Positions 46,466 through 55,955 of a stretch of DNA of 64,000 bases are shown piece after piece (the stretch's first letter is position 1; every line of letters begins with the position of its first letter). The DNA is taken from the NCBI GenBank assembly GCA_016709965.1, contig JADJLT010000001.1:372001-436000 (forward strand), read 5' to 3'. The DNA comes from Betaproteobacteria bacterium (lineage in GTDB: Bacteria > Pseudomonadota > Gammaproteobacteria > Burkholderiales > Rhodocyclaceae). The position numbers and the translations under genes were made by a program. The notes beneath the pieces were generated by a model. That model saw nothing but the letters and a program-made list of their open reading frames with translations, ran no database searches and had not been told where the DNA came from.

Positions 46466-47542
46466 TTATTTCTCTGTCCTCGACTTGCGCGCTTCTTCTA
46501 GTGCCTTCTGAATCTGCTTCCGATCCCTCGCCCTCAAGCCTTCCACCATCGCCCGCGATGCGTCCCGCTGCTGTTCTGCATAGTTCCGCAAATGCTCTGC
46601 GGTCTGCGCAGAAGGTAAGCGGGCATCCTGCGGCAGCGAGGAAAGCTCTTCAAAGCTATGCTCATAGCGTTCGACGACGACCGACTCGATGACATCGGCC
46701 AACTCATCGAATGAAACCCCTTTTCGTCTTCCCTGCAGCAACAGGCTTTCCCAGGCGCGACTGATTGCCGCATCCTGTTGGAGAAATTCGCCAATCTCCT
46801 GCCTTACCTGCTTCTCGTCGCTCCAGCGATAGGCCGGCTCGGGAATTCTCGCCACCATACCACCTACCAAAAGTACCAGCGCGCCCCCCGAGAACCATTG
46901 ACCACGTCGTCGAATGACGAGGTCTTGTTCCTCCGACTTGACCAACAACACGCCCATCAACAGGCCGGCAATCAGGCCACCGATATGCGCCGCGTTATCA
47001 ATACCGGGAATCAAGAAGCCGAAAACAATGGTGGCCACGGAAAAACCGATCGCTGCCCAGAACAACCAGCGGAATTCACCACGGTGTATGCGTGAGCGCT
47101 CCAGCCAGAGATAACTAAGCAAGGCACCATAGAGCCCGAAGATCGCACCGGATGCCCCTCCGGACACAGCATGGCCGGCATGAATCACCAGAGACAAAAG
47201 GTTACCGGCTAGCCCGGCAGAAAAATAGATTACTGCGAAACGAAAATGCCCGTACATGCGCTCGACCCATTGGCCAGCGTCCCACAAGGCAAACATATTG
47301 AGAGAAATGTGAAGCAGACCAAAGTGCAGGAAAAGCGCACTGCCCAGACGCCACCACTGACCATCCTGCGTTGCTGGCCCAAAGTTGGCCCCCCAGGCAA
47401 GCTGGACGCCGTTTTGGGAATGCCACAAGCCTGCACCATTGAACAACATCGCGACAAAGACGATGACGTTGGCCGCAATCAACAACGGGGTAATCCGCAA
47501 TTGAGGCATGCGCAGGCGAAGCTGGTCGTAAAGTGAGGTCAT
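46466..47542 (-). CDS. Rhomboid family intramembrane serine protease
   Basis: A 358-residue rhomboid. The loop-1/TM2 region FLHFGLLHISLNMFALWD, the catalytic Ser in SGGASGAIFGLYGAL and the catalytic His in NAAHIGGLIAGLL are all intact. About seven membrane helices are followed by a soluble C-terminal tail of ~110 residues (about 250-358), rich in charged helical sequence. ATG 47542 (MTSLYDQLRLRMPQL) is chosen; an upstream extension lies in the intergenic region shared with the divergent gene. Confidence 0.92.
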   Translation of the reverse strand: MTSLYDQLRLRMPQLRITPLLIAANVIVFVAMLFNGAGLWHSQNGVQLAWGANFGPATQDGQWWRLGSALFLHFGLLHISLNMFALWDAGQWVERMYGHFRFAVIYFSAGLAGNLLSLVIHAGHAVSGGASGAIFGLYGALLSYLWLERSRIHRGEFRWLFWAAIGFSVATIVFGFLIPGIDNAAHIGGLIAGLLMGVLLVKSEEQDLVIRRRGQWFSGGALVLLVGGMVARIPEPAYRWSDEKQVRQEIGEFLQQDAAISRAWESLLLQGRRKGVSFDELADVIESVVVERYEHSFEELSSLPQDARLPSAQTAEHLRNYAEQQRDASRAMVEGLRARDRKQIQKALEEARKSRTEK

Positions 47543-47624
47543 GTTCCAGAGAGGCTGACAATCAAAGAGTCTCGAGGCGAGATTATGCGCGACAATCCAC
47601 TCTAGACCGATCAATAGACCCGCC

Positions 47625-48866
47625 ATGACCGCCAAGATTTTCTGCCGAACACTTGCATTGCTAGCCGTCAGCCTCCTTTCATGGTCGCATCACGCTATTT
47701 CAGCGCCGCAAGTCCTGCTGCCCAGAACCGGGATCACGGTCGACGAACTTGCCCTGCTGATCAATGACGATGATCCGCTCTCGCGCCGGACCGGTGCCTA
47801 TTATCAGCAGGCTCGCGGCATCCCCGAAGAAAACGTCATTCATTTGCACTTCCCGGCGGGCAAAAGCGCACTCAGCATTCAGGAATTCGAACCGCTGAAG
47901 GCTGAAGTTGACCGACTGACGCCCAAGCATGTCCAGGCCTATGCCGTCGCCTGGACGCAGCCTTATCGGGTTGGATGCATGTCAATGACATCGGCGCTAG
48001 CCATGGGCTTCGACGAAAAATATTGCTCGTCAACATGTGGCCCGACCGCCGCCAGCGGCTATTTCAATTCGCCGAGCACCTACCCGTTCAACGACCATAA
48101 GTTGCGCCCGGCGATGATGCTGGCCGGCACCAGTTTCGAAGAAATCAAGGCACTGATCGATCGTGGCATTGTCTCCGATGCCAGTTTTCCTGATGGCAAG
48201 GCCTATCTGCTCAATACCTCGGACAAGGCCCGTAGTGTTCGGACCGTCCAATTCAACATTACAAAGACTGAATTGGACGGCCTCATTCCTATTGAGGAAA
48301 TTGATGCTGACTCGATCAGTGATCGCAAGGATGTACTTTTTTACTTTACCGGACTAACTCAGGTACCGAATCTCAACACACTCGAATTCAAGCCGGGCGC
48401 ATTGGCCGATCACCTGACCTCATTCGGCGGACAGCTGACCGACTCCAGGCAGATGAGCAGCCTGCGCTGGCTGGAAGCCGGTGCCACAGCCAGCTACGGC
48501 ACCGTCACCGAACCCTGCAATCACCCACAGAAATTCCCGGTACCGGCTGTCGCCATGTTTAACTATCTACTAGGCGCCACGGCCGTTGAGGCATACTGGA
48601 AGAGCTTGGCATGGCCGGGCGAAGGCGTATTTATTGGCGAACCACTGGCCCGCCCCTTCGTCCCCACACTGACGATCACGGCGAATGGCACATATGATTT
48701 GAAACTGATTTCGCCGGGAAATAGAACATTGCGGATCGAACAGTCAGCCTCCATGATCGGACCGTTCCACCTGCTGCCCGGTGGCTTGCCAGTGCTGGCC
48801 GGCAAAAATGTGGTGCGCTTTTCACTACCACGAGACAGTAAGGGCTATCTTCGTTTGGTTCGTTAA
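47625..48866 (+). CDS. TIGR03790 family secreted protein
   Basis: A 413-residue protein with a signal peptide (about residues 1-27, ending HAISA) and the family's pattern: LLINDDDPLSRRTGAYYQQARGI, VIHLHFP, VQAYAVAWTQPYRV and later WLEAGATASYGTVTEPCNH. TIGR03790 proteins are uncharacterised but often occur in species with PEP-CTERM/exosortase systems, which fits the right end of this window. Divergent from the rhomboid gene; convergent with hom. Confidence 0.85.
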   Translation: MTAKIFCRTLALLAVSLLSWSHHAISAPQVLLPRTGITVDELALLINDDDPLSRRTGAYYQQARGIPEENVIHLHFPAGKSALSIQEFEPLKAEVDRLTPKHVQAYAVAWTQPYRVGCMSMTSALAMGFDEKYCSSTCGPTAASGYFNSPSTYPFNDHKLRPAMMLAGTSFEEIKALIDRGIVSDASFPDGKAYLLNTSDKARSVRTVQFNITKTELDGLIPIEEIDADSISDRKDVLFYFTGLTQVPNLNTLEFKPGALADHLTSFGGQLTDSRQMSSLRWLEAGATASYGTVTEPCNHPQKFPVPAVAMFNYLLGATAVEAYWKSLAWPGEGVFIGEPLARPFVPTLTITANGTYDLKLISPGNRTLRIEQSASMIGPFHLLPGGLPVLAGKNVVRFSLPRDSKGYLRLVR

Positions 48867-48871
48867 TAAAA

Positions 48872-48893
48872 AACGGGGGCCACGGCCCCCGTT
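48872..48893 (-). terminator. Terminator downstream of hom
   Basis: AACGGGGGCC/GGCCCCCGTT stem with a very short loop; on the minus strand followed by TTTTTTATT. Lies between the convergent TIGR03790 and hom genes; the T-tract favours termination of hom transcripts. Confidence 0.85.
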
Positions 48894-48918
48894 GTCAGCT
48901 GTCGCTAAATCGTCAGAT

Positions 48919-50229
48919 TTACTGAAGCTCTTCCAGACGAATGCGCTTGACCTTGCCCTTTTGGGCAGATAAGCCTTCGATCTTGGCGATGGCAGCATCA
49001 GCAGCGCTCTCCTTGCAGACATGGGTCAGGATGATGATGTCGGTTTCGCCCTCGCCCTCTTCCGGCTCACGCTGCAGCATCGCATCGATGGAGATGCCCT
49101 GGTCGGCCAGGATGCGGGTGATGTCGGCGAGCACGCCCGGCTTGTCTTCGACGCGCAAACGCAGGTAGTAGCCGGTTTCGATCTCACTCATCGGCAGGAT
49201 CGGCAAGCTAGACATGGCATCCGGCTGGAAGGCCAGATGCGGCACGCGATGTGCGGCATCGGCCGTGGCCAGGCGGGTAACATCCACCAGATCAGCGATC
49301 ACGGCTGACGCGGTCGGCTCGGCGCCGGCGCCCTTGCCATAGTAGAGGGTGGTGCCAACAGCATCGCCCTTAACCATGACCGCATTCATGGCGCCCTCGA
49401 CATTCGCCAGCAGGCGCTTGGCCGGAATCAGCGTCGGATGGACGCGCAATTCAATCCCTTTCTCGCGACGCTTGGCGATGCCAAGCAGCTTGATGCGGTA
49501 ACCGAGTTGCTCGGCGTACTTGATGTCGGAGGCTTCCAGCTTCGTAATACCTTCGATGTAAGCCTTGTCGAACTGGACCGGAATACCGTAGGCGATAGAA
49601 GCGATAAGCGTTGCCTTGTGAGCTGCATCAACACCTTCGATATCGAATGTCGGATCAGCTTCGGCATAGCCCAAGCGCTGGGCTTCTTTGAGCACGTCAT
49701 CGAATGACAAACCCTTGTCGCGCATTTCGGACAGGATGAAGTTGGTCGTGCCATTGATGATGCCGGCGGCCCATTCGATGCGGTTGGCGGTCAAACCTTC
49801 ACGCAGCGCCTTGATGATGGGAATGCCGCCAGCCACAGCGGCTTCGAAAGCCACCATGACACCCTTTTGCTGTGCGGCCGTGAATATCTCGGTGCCATGA
49901 ACAGCAAGCAGCGCCTTGTTAGCTGTCACCACATGCTTGCCATTGGCGATGGACTGCATCACCACTTCCTTGGCCACGCCATAACCACCAATCAATTCGA
50001 TGATGATGTCGATTTCCGGATCATTGACCAAAGAAAATGCGTCGTCAGTTACGCGAGCAGTACCGCCGGTAATCTGCTTGGCCAGTTCAACGTTCTTGTC
50101 GGCCACGGCCGTAATACGAATCGGCCGGCCTGCGCGACGGGTAATTTCTTCTTCGTTGCGTTTGAGAACGGTCCAGGTGCCACCGCCGACGGTGCCGATG
50201 CCGATTAGGCCAACATTGATGGGTTTCAT
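48919..50229 (-). CDS. hom: Homoserine dehydrogenase
   Basis: A 436-residue enzyme reducing aspartate semialdehyde to homoserine. NAD(P)-binding GLIGIGTVGGGTW at the N-terminus, catalytic region NGTTNFILSEM and EADPTFDIEGVDAAHKATL, and a C-terminal ACT domain (YYLRLRVEDKPGVLADITRI) for allosteric inhibition by threonine. Ten bases separate it from the upstream aminotransferase on the same strand. Confidence 0.98.
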   Translation of the reverse strand: MKPINVGLIGIGTVGGGTWTVLKRNEEEITRRAGRPIRITAVADKNVELAKQITGGTARVTDDAFSLVNDPEIDIIIELIGGYGVAKEVVMQSIANGKHVVTANKALLAVHGTEIFTAAQQKGVMVAFEAAVAGGIPIIKALREGLTANRIEWAAGIINGTTNFILSEMRDKGLSFDDVLKEAQRLGYAEADPTFDIEGVDAAHKATLIASIAYGIPVQFDKAYIEGITKLEASDIKYAEQLGYRIKLLGIAKRREKGIELRVHPTLIPAKRLLANVEGAMNAVMVKGDAVGTTLYYGKGAGAEPTASAVIADLVDVTRLATADAAHRVPHLAFQPDAMSSLPILPMSEIETGYYLRLRVEDKPGVLADITRILADQGISIDAMLQREPEEGEGETDIIILTHVCKESAADAAIAKIEGLSAQKGKVKRIRLEELQ

Positions 50230-50238
50230 GTTCAGTCT

Positions 50239-51477
50239 TTACTTGGTTTGGTTAGTGTTATGACGCTTGCGATAGTTTTCCAGGAAGCGCGCAATTCGCC
50301 CGATTGCTTCCCGCAAATCATCCTCATGCGGCAGGAAAACAAGGCGGAAGTGATCCGGATGCGGCCAGTTGAATCCCGTTCCCTGAACCAGCAGCACTTT
50401 TTCTTCCTGCAGCAGTTCGGAAATGAATTGCTGGTCGTTCTTGATCGGATATACCACCGGATCAAGCTTCGGGAACATGTATAGCGCTGCCTTTGGCTTG
50501 ACACAGCTGACGCCAGGAATGGCTGAAATCAGTTCATGCGCGATATCGCGCTGGCGACGCAGGCGACCGCCATCCTTGATCAGGTCATCAATGCTCTGAT
50601 AACCGCCCAGCGCTGTCTGAATGCCATGCTGCCCCGGCGCATTCGCGCAAAGCCGCATCGAAGCCAGCATGTCGAGACCCTCAATGTAGTCCTTGGCATG
50701 GCGCTTGTCACCAGACACCACCATCCAGCCGGCACGATAGCCGCAGGAGCGATAGTTCTTTGAAAGGCCATTGAAGGTAATCATCAGCACGTCTTCAGCC
50801 AACGAGGCGATCGACGTATGCTTTTCACCGTCGTACAGCACCTTGTCATAGACCTCATCGGCATAGATGGTCAGGTGATGCTTGCGGGCAATGTCGATGA
50901 TTTCGTGCAGCAGATCATCCGGATAAAGCGCGCCTGTCGGATTATTCGGGTTGATCAGCACGATCGCCTTGGTATGGGCGTTGATCTTGCTGCGAATGTC
51001 ATCCAGATCAGGCAACCAACCCTTGCTTTCGTCGCACAGGTAATGCTTTGGCGTTCCGCCGGACAAGCTGATTGCCGCCGTCCATAAAGGATAGTCTGGC
51101 GCCGGCACCAACACTTCGTCGCCAGCGTCCAGCAAGGCATTCATTGCCATTACGATCAGCTCAGACACGCCATTGCCGACGTAGATATCATCGAGCGTCA
51201 CGCCTTTGATACCCTTCTGCTGGGTGTAATGCATGATCGCCTTGCGCGCCGCGAAAATACCTTTTGAATCCGTATAGCCAGCTGCGTTTGGCAGGTTGCG
51301 AATCATGTCCTGCTGAATTTCTTCGGGCGAATCAAAGCCGAACGCGGCCAGATTGCCGATGTTAAGCTTGATGATCTTGTGGCCTTCCTCCTCCATCTGC
51401 TTCGCTTTTTGCAGCACGGGGCCGCGAATGTCATAGCAGACGTTGGCGAGTTTGGCGGACTTCTTGACGTGTTTCAT
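50239..51477 (-). CDS. AlaA/AlaC-type PLP aminotransferase
   Basis: A 412-residue class I aminotransferase, probably making alanine from pyruvate and glutamate. PLP-binding Lys is in FNGLSKNYRSCGYRAGWM; other signatures are VPAPDYPLWTAAISL and INPNNPTGALYP. ATG 51477 matches the family's N-terminus (MKHVKKSAKLANVCYDIRGP). Paired with hom; this aminotransferase-hom order is common in Betaproteobacteria. Confidence 0.93.
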   Translation of the reverse strand: MKHVKKSAKLANVCYDIRGPVLQKAKQMEEEGHKIIKLNIGNLAAFGFDSPEEIQQDMIRNLPNAAGYTDSKGIFAARKAIMHYTQQKGIKGVTLDDIYVGNGVSELIVMAMNALLDAGDEVLVPAPDYPLWTAAISLSGGTPKHYLCDESKGWLPDLDDIRSKINAHTKAIVLINPNNPTGALYPDDLLHEIIDIARKHHLTIYADEVYDKVLYDGEKHTSIASLAEDVLMITFNGLSKNYRSCGYRAGWMVVSGDKRHAKDYIEGLDMLASMRLCANAPGQHGIQTALGGYQSIDDLIKDGGRLRRQRDIAHELISAIPGVSCVKPKAALYMFPKLDPVVYPIKNDQQFISELLQEEKVLLVQGTGFNWPHPDHFRLVFLPHEDDLREAIGRIARFLENYRKRHNTNQTK

Positions 51478-51585
51478 GGGAATCTTCCGGCGTGGCGGCG
51501 TATGGCCCACTAGGGCCAAAGGTATAATCCTACTTTATCGTATGGTGCACGGCAATTTTGGCGGCCCTTTTGGAATGATCGCGCA

Positions 51586-51957
51586 GTGAAACTACACACA
51601 ACCAACACAGCCGGACTCAACCTGTTCACCGCCTATGGCGACGACTATGCTGCGGTCAACCAGGAAAAACACCAAAAAAACATAATTTTGCTACCGGAAT
51701 CGATTATTTCGGAATGGACATCTGCAACAGTAAGCACGCTGACAGAAGCAGACATGCAAATCTTGCTTGGTTTGGGCACCGAAATCATCCTGCTTGGCAC
51801 CGGCAAGCGCCTGCGTTTTCCGCCCGGTGAACTTCTCCGTCCATTTGCACAGGCCGGCGTTGGCCTCGATGTCATGGATTTGCAAGCCGCCTGCCGTACT
51901 TACAATATTCTTGCAGCAGAAGGCCGCAAGGTTGCTGCAGCCCTCCTCTTCGACTAA
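51586..51957 (+). CDS. Mth938/NDUFAF3-like domain protein
   Basis: A 123-residue protein of the Mth938 family (ILLPESIISEW, EIILLGTGKRLRFPPGELLR, RTYNILAAEGRKVAAALLFD). Mitochondrial members help assemble complex I, but bacterial function is unknown. GTG start, no signal peptide. Divergent from the aminotransferase gene. Confidence 0.87.
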   Translation: MKLHTTNTAGLNLFTAYGDDYAAVNQEKHQKNIILLPESIISEWTSATVSTLTEADMQILLGLGTEIILLGTGKRLRFPPGELLRPFAQAGVGLDVMDLQAACRTYNILAAEGRKVAAALLFD

Positions 51958-51966
51958 GAACTGTAC

Positions 51967-52761
51967 TTATTCGAGCTTTTTCAGGTATTCCTTGGTAAAA
52001 ATCTTATCCGGCAAATCCCGCAGCTTCATTTCGCTGTAGTCAAGGATCGATTTTTCACCATTGCGTAAAGCATCCTCCATGACCAGGCGAGTCGGGCGCA
52101 CCCGTCCGGCCAATGTCTTGAAATTTTCAAAACTACACTTTTTCATCAGCCGATTTGAAAGCGAATAAAACTCAGCCTTCAAAGGCCAGCCTGATTTCTC
52201 ATTCACCCAGTAAACGACACGCTGATAAGTGACGCTTCGATCCACCGCAGTCAACTCCAGAACGTGATAGCTGTCGTGGCCAATCTTCTCGGTAGAAACA
52301 ATTTTCGGATTGTAATCGCCGGAAAAATTGGCGCGCGCCAAGTCACCGTTGGCCACCTGACCCGTCAAACGTTGCGCTAGGGAAATCCGCACCGGCTGCG
52401 ACACTTCGGGCATGAATACCCACAGGTCACGACCTTTCATCAAGATGATCTGCCCACGCTCTGAAGCAGGCTCAGTCACCATAACGACAGTATTCTCATT
52501 CCCCTTGGAGAGCACTCTGTATTTCCGGGTATCAGCCTCCTTATCGGGACGCTGCGAGTTAATCTCAATATCAACCTGAAACCCATCAGTCGGAAAACGA
52601 ACCTTGTCTGCCTTTTCCACTATACTGCGGGCTAGCGCATCATCGTTCGGCGCAACGCTGGTACCCTGTGCTGCAACAGTCAACGACTGGAGCAAAAGAA
52701 AAATGCCAGACGCCAACAAAAAAAGCCAGTTGCCATTCCGAACAGCATTATTTGGTAACAT
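51967..52761 (-). CDS. LolA-like outer membrane lipoprotein-sorting protein
   Basis: A 264-residue periplasmic protein: signal peptide about residues 1-32, then a LolA/DUF1329-type fold (FQVDIEINSQRPDKEADTRKY, LWVFMPEVSQPVRISLAQRL, NGEKSILDYSEMKLRDLPDK). Such proteins carry lipids or lipoproteins to the outer membrane. ATG 52761 is chosen; upstream open frame overlaps the divergent ABC gene and is rejected. Divergent from the ATPase by 51 bp. Confidence 0.85.
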   Translation of the reverse strand: MLPNNAVRNGNWLFLLASGIFLLLQSLTVAAQGTSVAPNDDALARSIVEKADKVRFPTDGFQVDIEINSQRPDKEADTRKYRVLSKGNENTVVMVTEPASERGQIILMKGRDLWVFMPEVSQPVRISLAQRLTGQVANGDLARANFSGDYNPKIVSTEKIGHDSYHVLELTAVDRSVTYQRVVYWVNEKSGWPLKAEFYSLSNRLMKKCSFENFKTLAGRVRPTRLVMEDALRNGEKSILDYSEMKLRDLPDKIFTKEYLKKLE

Positions 52762-52812
52762 GAATATTCTCCCGCAATATCCTGAATTAAATTTTGACGG
52801 TAGCAACCCATC

Positions 52813-53562
52813 ATGAGCGTTGTCCGAGTAGAACATGTCTTCAAGGATTACCAGCTTGGCGAGCAGACCGTCCAAGCATTGAATGATATTACATGGTCCA
52901 TTGAGCCCGGCGTGTTTCTCGCCATTTCCGGCCCATCCGGAAGCGGCAAAACCACCTTGCTCAACCTGATCGGTTGCATCGACAAACCGAGCCGCGGCAA
53001 GATATTTATCAACGAAGAAGACGTCTCGGAAAAATCCGCGAATGAACTGGCTGACCTCCGTGCCCATTCGATTGGCTTCATTTTTCAGACATTCAATCTG
53101 CTGCCGGTTCTTTCCGCTGCTGAAAACGTCGAATATCCTCTGCTTCGACGCAAAGACATCTCCGCAGAAGAACGAAAAAAGCGCGTCGATTATTTTCTTG
53201 AAATTGTCGGTCTGACCAAATTTGCCGATCACCGCCCGAATCAGCTCAGCGGAGGACAACGACAGCGGGTCGCCATCGCCCGCGCCTTGGCGATCAAACC
53301 GAGCATCGTCCTCGCCGATGAACCCACCGCGAATCTTGACAAGGCAACAGGTCGAGAAATTCTCAGCCTGATGAAGCAAATCAACCGTCGCCTTAAAACC
53401 ACCTTTATTTTCTCCACCCATGACCAGAAGGTGATCGATCGCGCCGACCGCCTGGTACAGATGGAAGACGGCTGCATCACCGCCTTTGGTGTCCGCAACG
53501 ATATCGACAAGACTTGGAGTCTGGCACGCATTCGCCCAGAGACCGAATCTGAAGACGAATAG
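52813..53562 (+). CDS. ABC transporter ATP-binding protein (LolD/MacB type)
   Basis: A 249-residue ATPase: Walker A SGPSGSGKTTLLNLIG, Q-loop FIFQTFNLLPVLS, signature LSGGQRQRVAIARAL, Walker B LADEPTANLD. This class works with FtsX-type permeases (LolCE, MacB). No permease is adjacent; two FtsX permeases lie at 60028-62486 on the same strand and are the obvious partners. Followed by a beta-barrel gene. Confidence 0.92.
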   Translation: MSVVRVEHVFKDYQLGEQTVQALNDITWSIEPGVFLAISGPSGSGKTTLLNLIGCIDKPSRGKIFINEEDVSEKSANELADLRAHSIGFIFQTFNLLPVLSAAENVEYPLLRRKDISAEERKKRVDYFLEIVGLTKFADHRPNQLSGGQRQRVAIARALAIKPSIVLADEPTANLDKATGREILSLMKQINRRLKTTFIFSTHDQKVIDRADRLVQMEDGCITAFGVRNDIDKTWSLARIRPETESEDE

Positions 53563-53592
53563 CATATTCGAAAATTCCAACAGGAATACCCA

Positions 53593-54933
53593 GTGACCCA
53601 CCTGAAACTCCCGTTCCATTTGAGTATCCTCGCGGCATGTTGCCTGACGTTTAGCGCCAGCGCCGCAGAGGACGACCTGTTAAGCCGTGACTCGCTATTT
53701 GGAGACGACCTTCCCAAACTTTCTTCTGCGCGTAGCGAACCCGGCCTTGGTATCAAGGGCTTCATCCAGTTCGAAGCGGCACGCACAATAGCTGAGCCAG
53801 AACACTGGTCGAAGCTGCGTAGTCGCGCCGAACTCGGCACTTCCGGCAAACTTGGTGACAGCATGAAGTGGAAAGTCGGGGCTCGTTTCGACTATGACTT
53901 TGCTTACGCAAGCAACGATTTTTATCCCTCGGACGTCGAAAAAAATCAGCGCCACGGTATCGAACTACGCGAAAACTACTTTGATTACAGTTTGGGTAAC
54001 TGGGATTTCCGTGTCGGCAAGCAGCACGTCGTCTGGGGCGAAATGGTCGGACTTTTCTTCGCCGACGTAGTCTCCGCTCGCGACCTGCGGGAATTCGTCC
54101 TCCCTGAGTTTGATCAGATGCGGATTCCCCAGTGGGCAGCCCGGGCCGAGTATTTCGCCGACGACTATCATGCTGAGTTTCTATGGATTCCGGTGGCCAC
54201 TTACGACAACATCGGCAAGCCCGGCTCGGAATTCTATCCAATGCCTACAGCCCCGAACGTACGCTACCTTCAGGAAGTCCGACCACAACGTGACGCGGAC
54301 AACATGAACTACGGACTCCGCTTGTCAACACTGAAAAACGGGTGGGACATCTCGGCTTTCTACTATCGCAGCACCGATGTCAGCCCAACCTTTTACCGTC
54401 AATTTGACGGCCCAACAATGGTCTTTCAAGCTCGCCACGACCGAATCAATCAATACGGAAGCACTCTTTCCAAGGATTTTGGAGACGTGGTCTTGAAGGC
54501 CGAAGGTGTATACACAACAGGCCGTAGCTTCAGCGTGCTGGATCTTGCCGACAGTGACGGTGTCGTCCGGCAAAACACGCTCGACTGGGCCGTCGGTCTC
54601 GATTTCACCCTTCCGGCCGAAAGTCGTTTCAACGTCCAACTCTTCCAACGTCGTTATTCCAACTATAACGCCACCCAGATTCCCGACAAGGAAGAAAATG
54701 GCTACAGTCTTTTGTTCAATACCAAGTTCATCAACAACTGGGAAGCTCAGGCTATCTTCATTTCCAGCCTGAACAGGAGCGACTGGCTACTTCGCCCACG
54801 CGTAACTTGGAACTTTGAACGCAATTGGCGCTTAATGTTCGGTGCGGACCTCTTCAAGGGGGCACCAACCGGACTATTTGGTCGCTATGATCAAAAGGAC
54901 AGGATATACAGTGAAGTCCGCTACACTTTCTAG
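53593..54933 (+). CDS. Predicted outer-membrane beta-barrel protein (DUF1302-like)
   Basis: A 446-residue exported protein: signal peptide about residues 1-24 (FSASAAED), then alternating amphipathic strands and a C-terminal aromatic residue (EVRYTF), characteristic of outer-membrane barrels. Sequence style (DYSLGNWDFRVGKQHVVWGE, EFLWIPVATYDNIG) resembles DUF1302/alginate-export-like proteins. GTG start, 30 bp after the ATPase, so the LolA-like protein, ATPase and barrel probably form one envelope transport system. Confidence 0.75.
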   Translation: MTHLKLPFHLSILAACCLTFSASAAEDDLLSRDSLFGDDLPKLSSARSEPGLGIKGFIQFEAARTIAEPEHWSKLRSRAELGTSGKLGDSMKWKVGARFDYDFAYASNDFYPSDVEKNQRHGIELRENYFDYSLGNWDFRVGKQHVVWGEMVGLFFADVVSARDLREFVLPEFDQMRIPQWAARAEYFADDYHAEFLWIPVATYDNIGKPGSEFYPMPTAPNVRYLQEVRPQRDADNMNYGLRLSTLKNGWDISAFYYRSTDVSPTFYRQFDGPTMVFQARHDRINQYGSTLSKDFGDVVLKAEGVYTTGRSFSVLDLADSDGVVRQNTLDWAVGLDFTLPAESRFNVQLFQRRYSNYNATQIPDKEENGYSLLFNTKFINNWEAQAIFISSLNRSDWLLRPRVTWNFERNWRLMFGADLFKGAPTGLFGRYDQKDRIYSEVRYTF

Positions 54934-55012
54934 CACTATGCTGATTGCCATTTGAAGTGTCGACATTCTTTACACTCCTCTGTCATCAATTCGATACGCC
55001 CCCCCCAAACCA

Positions 55013-55026
55013 TTGATTAAAATCAA
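55013..55026. promoter_or_regulatory. Perfect FNR/CRP-like palindrome upstream of the PEP-CTERM gene
   Basis: TTGATTAAAATCAA is a perfect 14-bp inverted repeat that matches the FNR consensus TTGAT-N4-ATCAA exactly. Its centre lies about 20 bp before the -24 element of the sigma-54 promoter. It may bind an FNR-type regulator or another activator; function inferred from sequence only. Confidence 0.5.
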
Positions 55027-55037
55027 CTATTAATTAA

Positions 55038-55053
55038 TGGCATAACGCTTGCT
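55038..55053 (+). promoter_or_regulatory. Sigma-54 promoter of the PEP-CTERM gene
   Basis: TGGCAT-N5-TTGCT matches the -24/-12 sigma-54 consensus (TGGCAC-N5-TTGCA) with correct spacing. It lies about 75 bp before the ATG. In Zoogloea the related pepA gene depends on RpoN and the PrsK-PrsR system, which fits. Confidence 0.72.
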
Positions 55054-55126
55054 TAGTTATGACACACAAGCCTCACCCCTAAACGCAGTTGCCAAGAGCA
55101 ACAATTTGGAATCAAGGAGATTTACA

Positions 55127-55939
55127 ATGAAAACCTCGCTTATACGTAAAGGCATTTTGGCATCTGCCGTTGCAGCCACACTCGGCTTGGGTTTTGCCCC
55201 GCAAGCCATGGCGGTTCCTGGTGTGTTCGAAGTCAGCCCGAACAACTTGGGCTTGACCGGCTATTCGCCGTTCAACGCTGATCAGATGCTCGGAAACTCT
55301 TCCGTTCTGCTGACGGCCACTGACGCCACACACGAAACCGGCTCAGGCTGGATCAACTTCACCAGCTTTACGTTGAACAACACGCCGATTTTGGCCGGCG
55401 CAAGCGGCATCAATCTGGGCGGTGCTAATTCTTACGCCCTGTACATTACCTTCGATCAAGCAGCAACTTTGACGACTGGTACAATCAATACACCGGGAAG
55501 CTCTGGGGTTCTGACGTCGTTGAATTACACCCTGTGGGCCGACGTGGGTTCAGACAGCGTCTTTACAAACGCTTCAGCATCAACCGCTACTGCTGCTACC
55601 GTAACCCAAAACACGGCGGACAAGAAATTGGCTACCGGAAGCTTGATTTCAGGCGTAAACGGCATCAATGCTCTTGGTGGCGCTTTCTTTAATTCGGTTA
55701 CCACCATCAGCCTGACGGCAGACGGCAGTAGCTACTTCACCAAACCGATCCCTTTCTTTGAACTGGCCTTTGAACAGTTTAATAACACCAGTCAAGGTAT
55801 CGAAATTGTTGGCAACTTGGTTTCAATTAACCAAGAAACAGGCTCGGTCGACTTCAACCGCATCCCGGAGCCGGCCTCTCTGGCGCTGATGGGACTTGGT
55901 CTTTTGGGCTTGGGTGCTTCCCGTCGCCGTAACAAATAA
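55127..55939 (+). CDS. pepA: PEP-CTERM protein, PepA-like (floc-associated)
   Basis: A 270-residue secreted protein: signal peptide about residues 1-29 (PQAMA), a Ser/Thr/Asn/Gly-rich body, and a C-terminal sorting tail with the PEP motif (RIPEPASLALMGLG), a hydrophobic helix and a basic end (ASRRRNK). This is the substrate of exosortase XrtA. The central part (GGAFFNSVTTISLTADGSS, FFELAFEQFNNTSQGIE) resembles the floc-associated PepA family. AAGGAG lies eight bases before ATG. Strong terminator follows. Confidence 0.82.
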   Translation: MKTSLIRKGILASAVAATLGLGFAPQAMAVPGVFEVSPNNLGLTGYSPFNADQMLGNSSVLLTATDATHETGSGWINFTSFTLNNTPILAGASGINLGGANSYALYITFDQAATLTTGTINTPGSSGVLTSLNYTLWADVGSDSVFTNASASTATAATVTQNTADKKLATGSLISGVNGINALGGAFFNSVTTISLTADGSSYFTKPIPFFELAFEQFNNTSQGIEIVGNLVSINQETGSVDFNRIPEPASLALMGLGLLGLGASRRRNK

Positions 55940-55955
55940 GTCCAAGTAGCATTTA

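Noticed and set aside
52762..53619. Upstream extension of the LolA-like gene
   Set aside because: It runs antisense through the ABC ATPase gene and precedes a clear signal peptide start at 52761.
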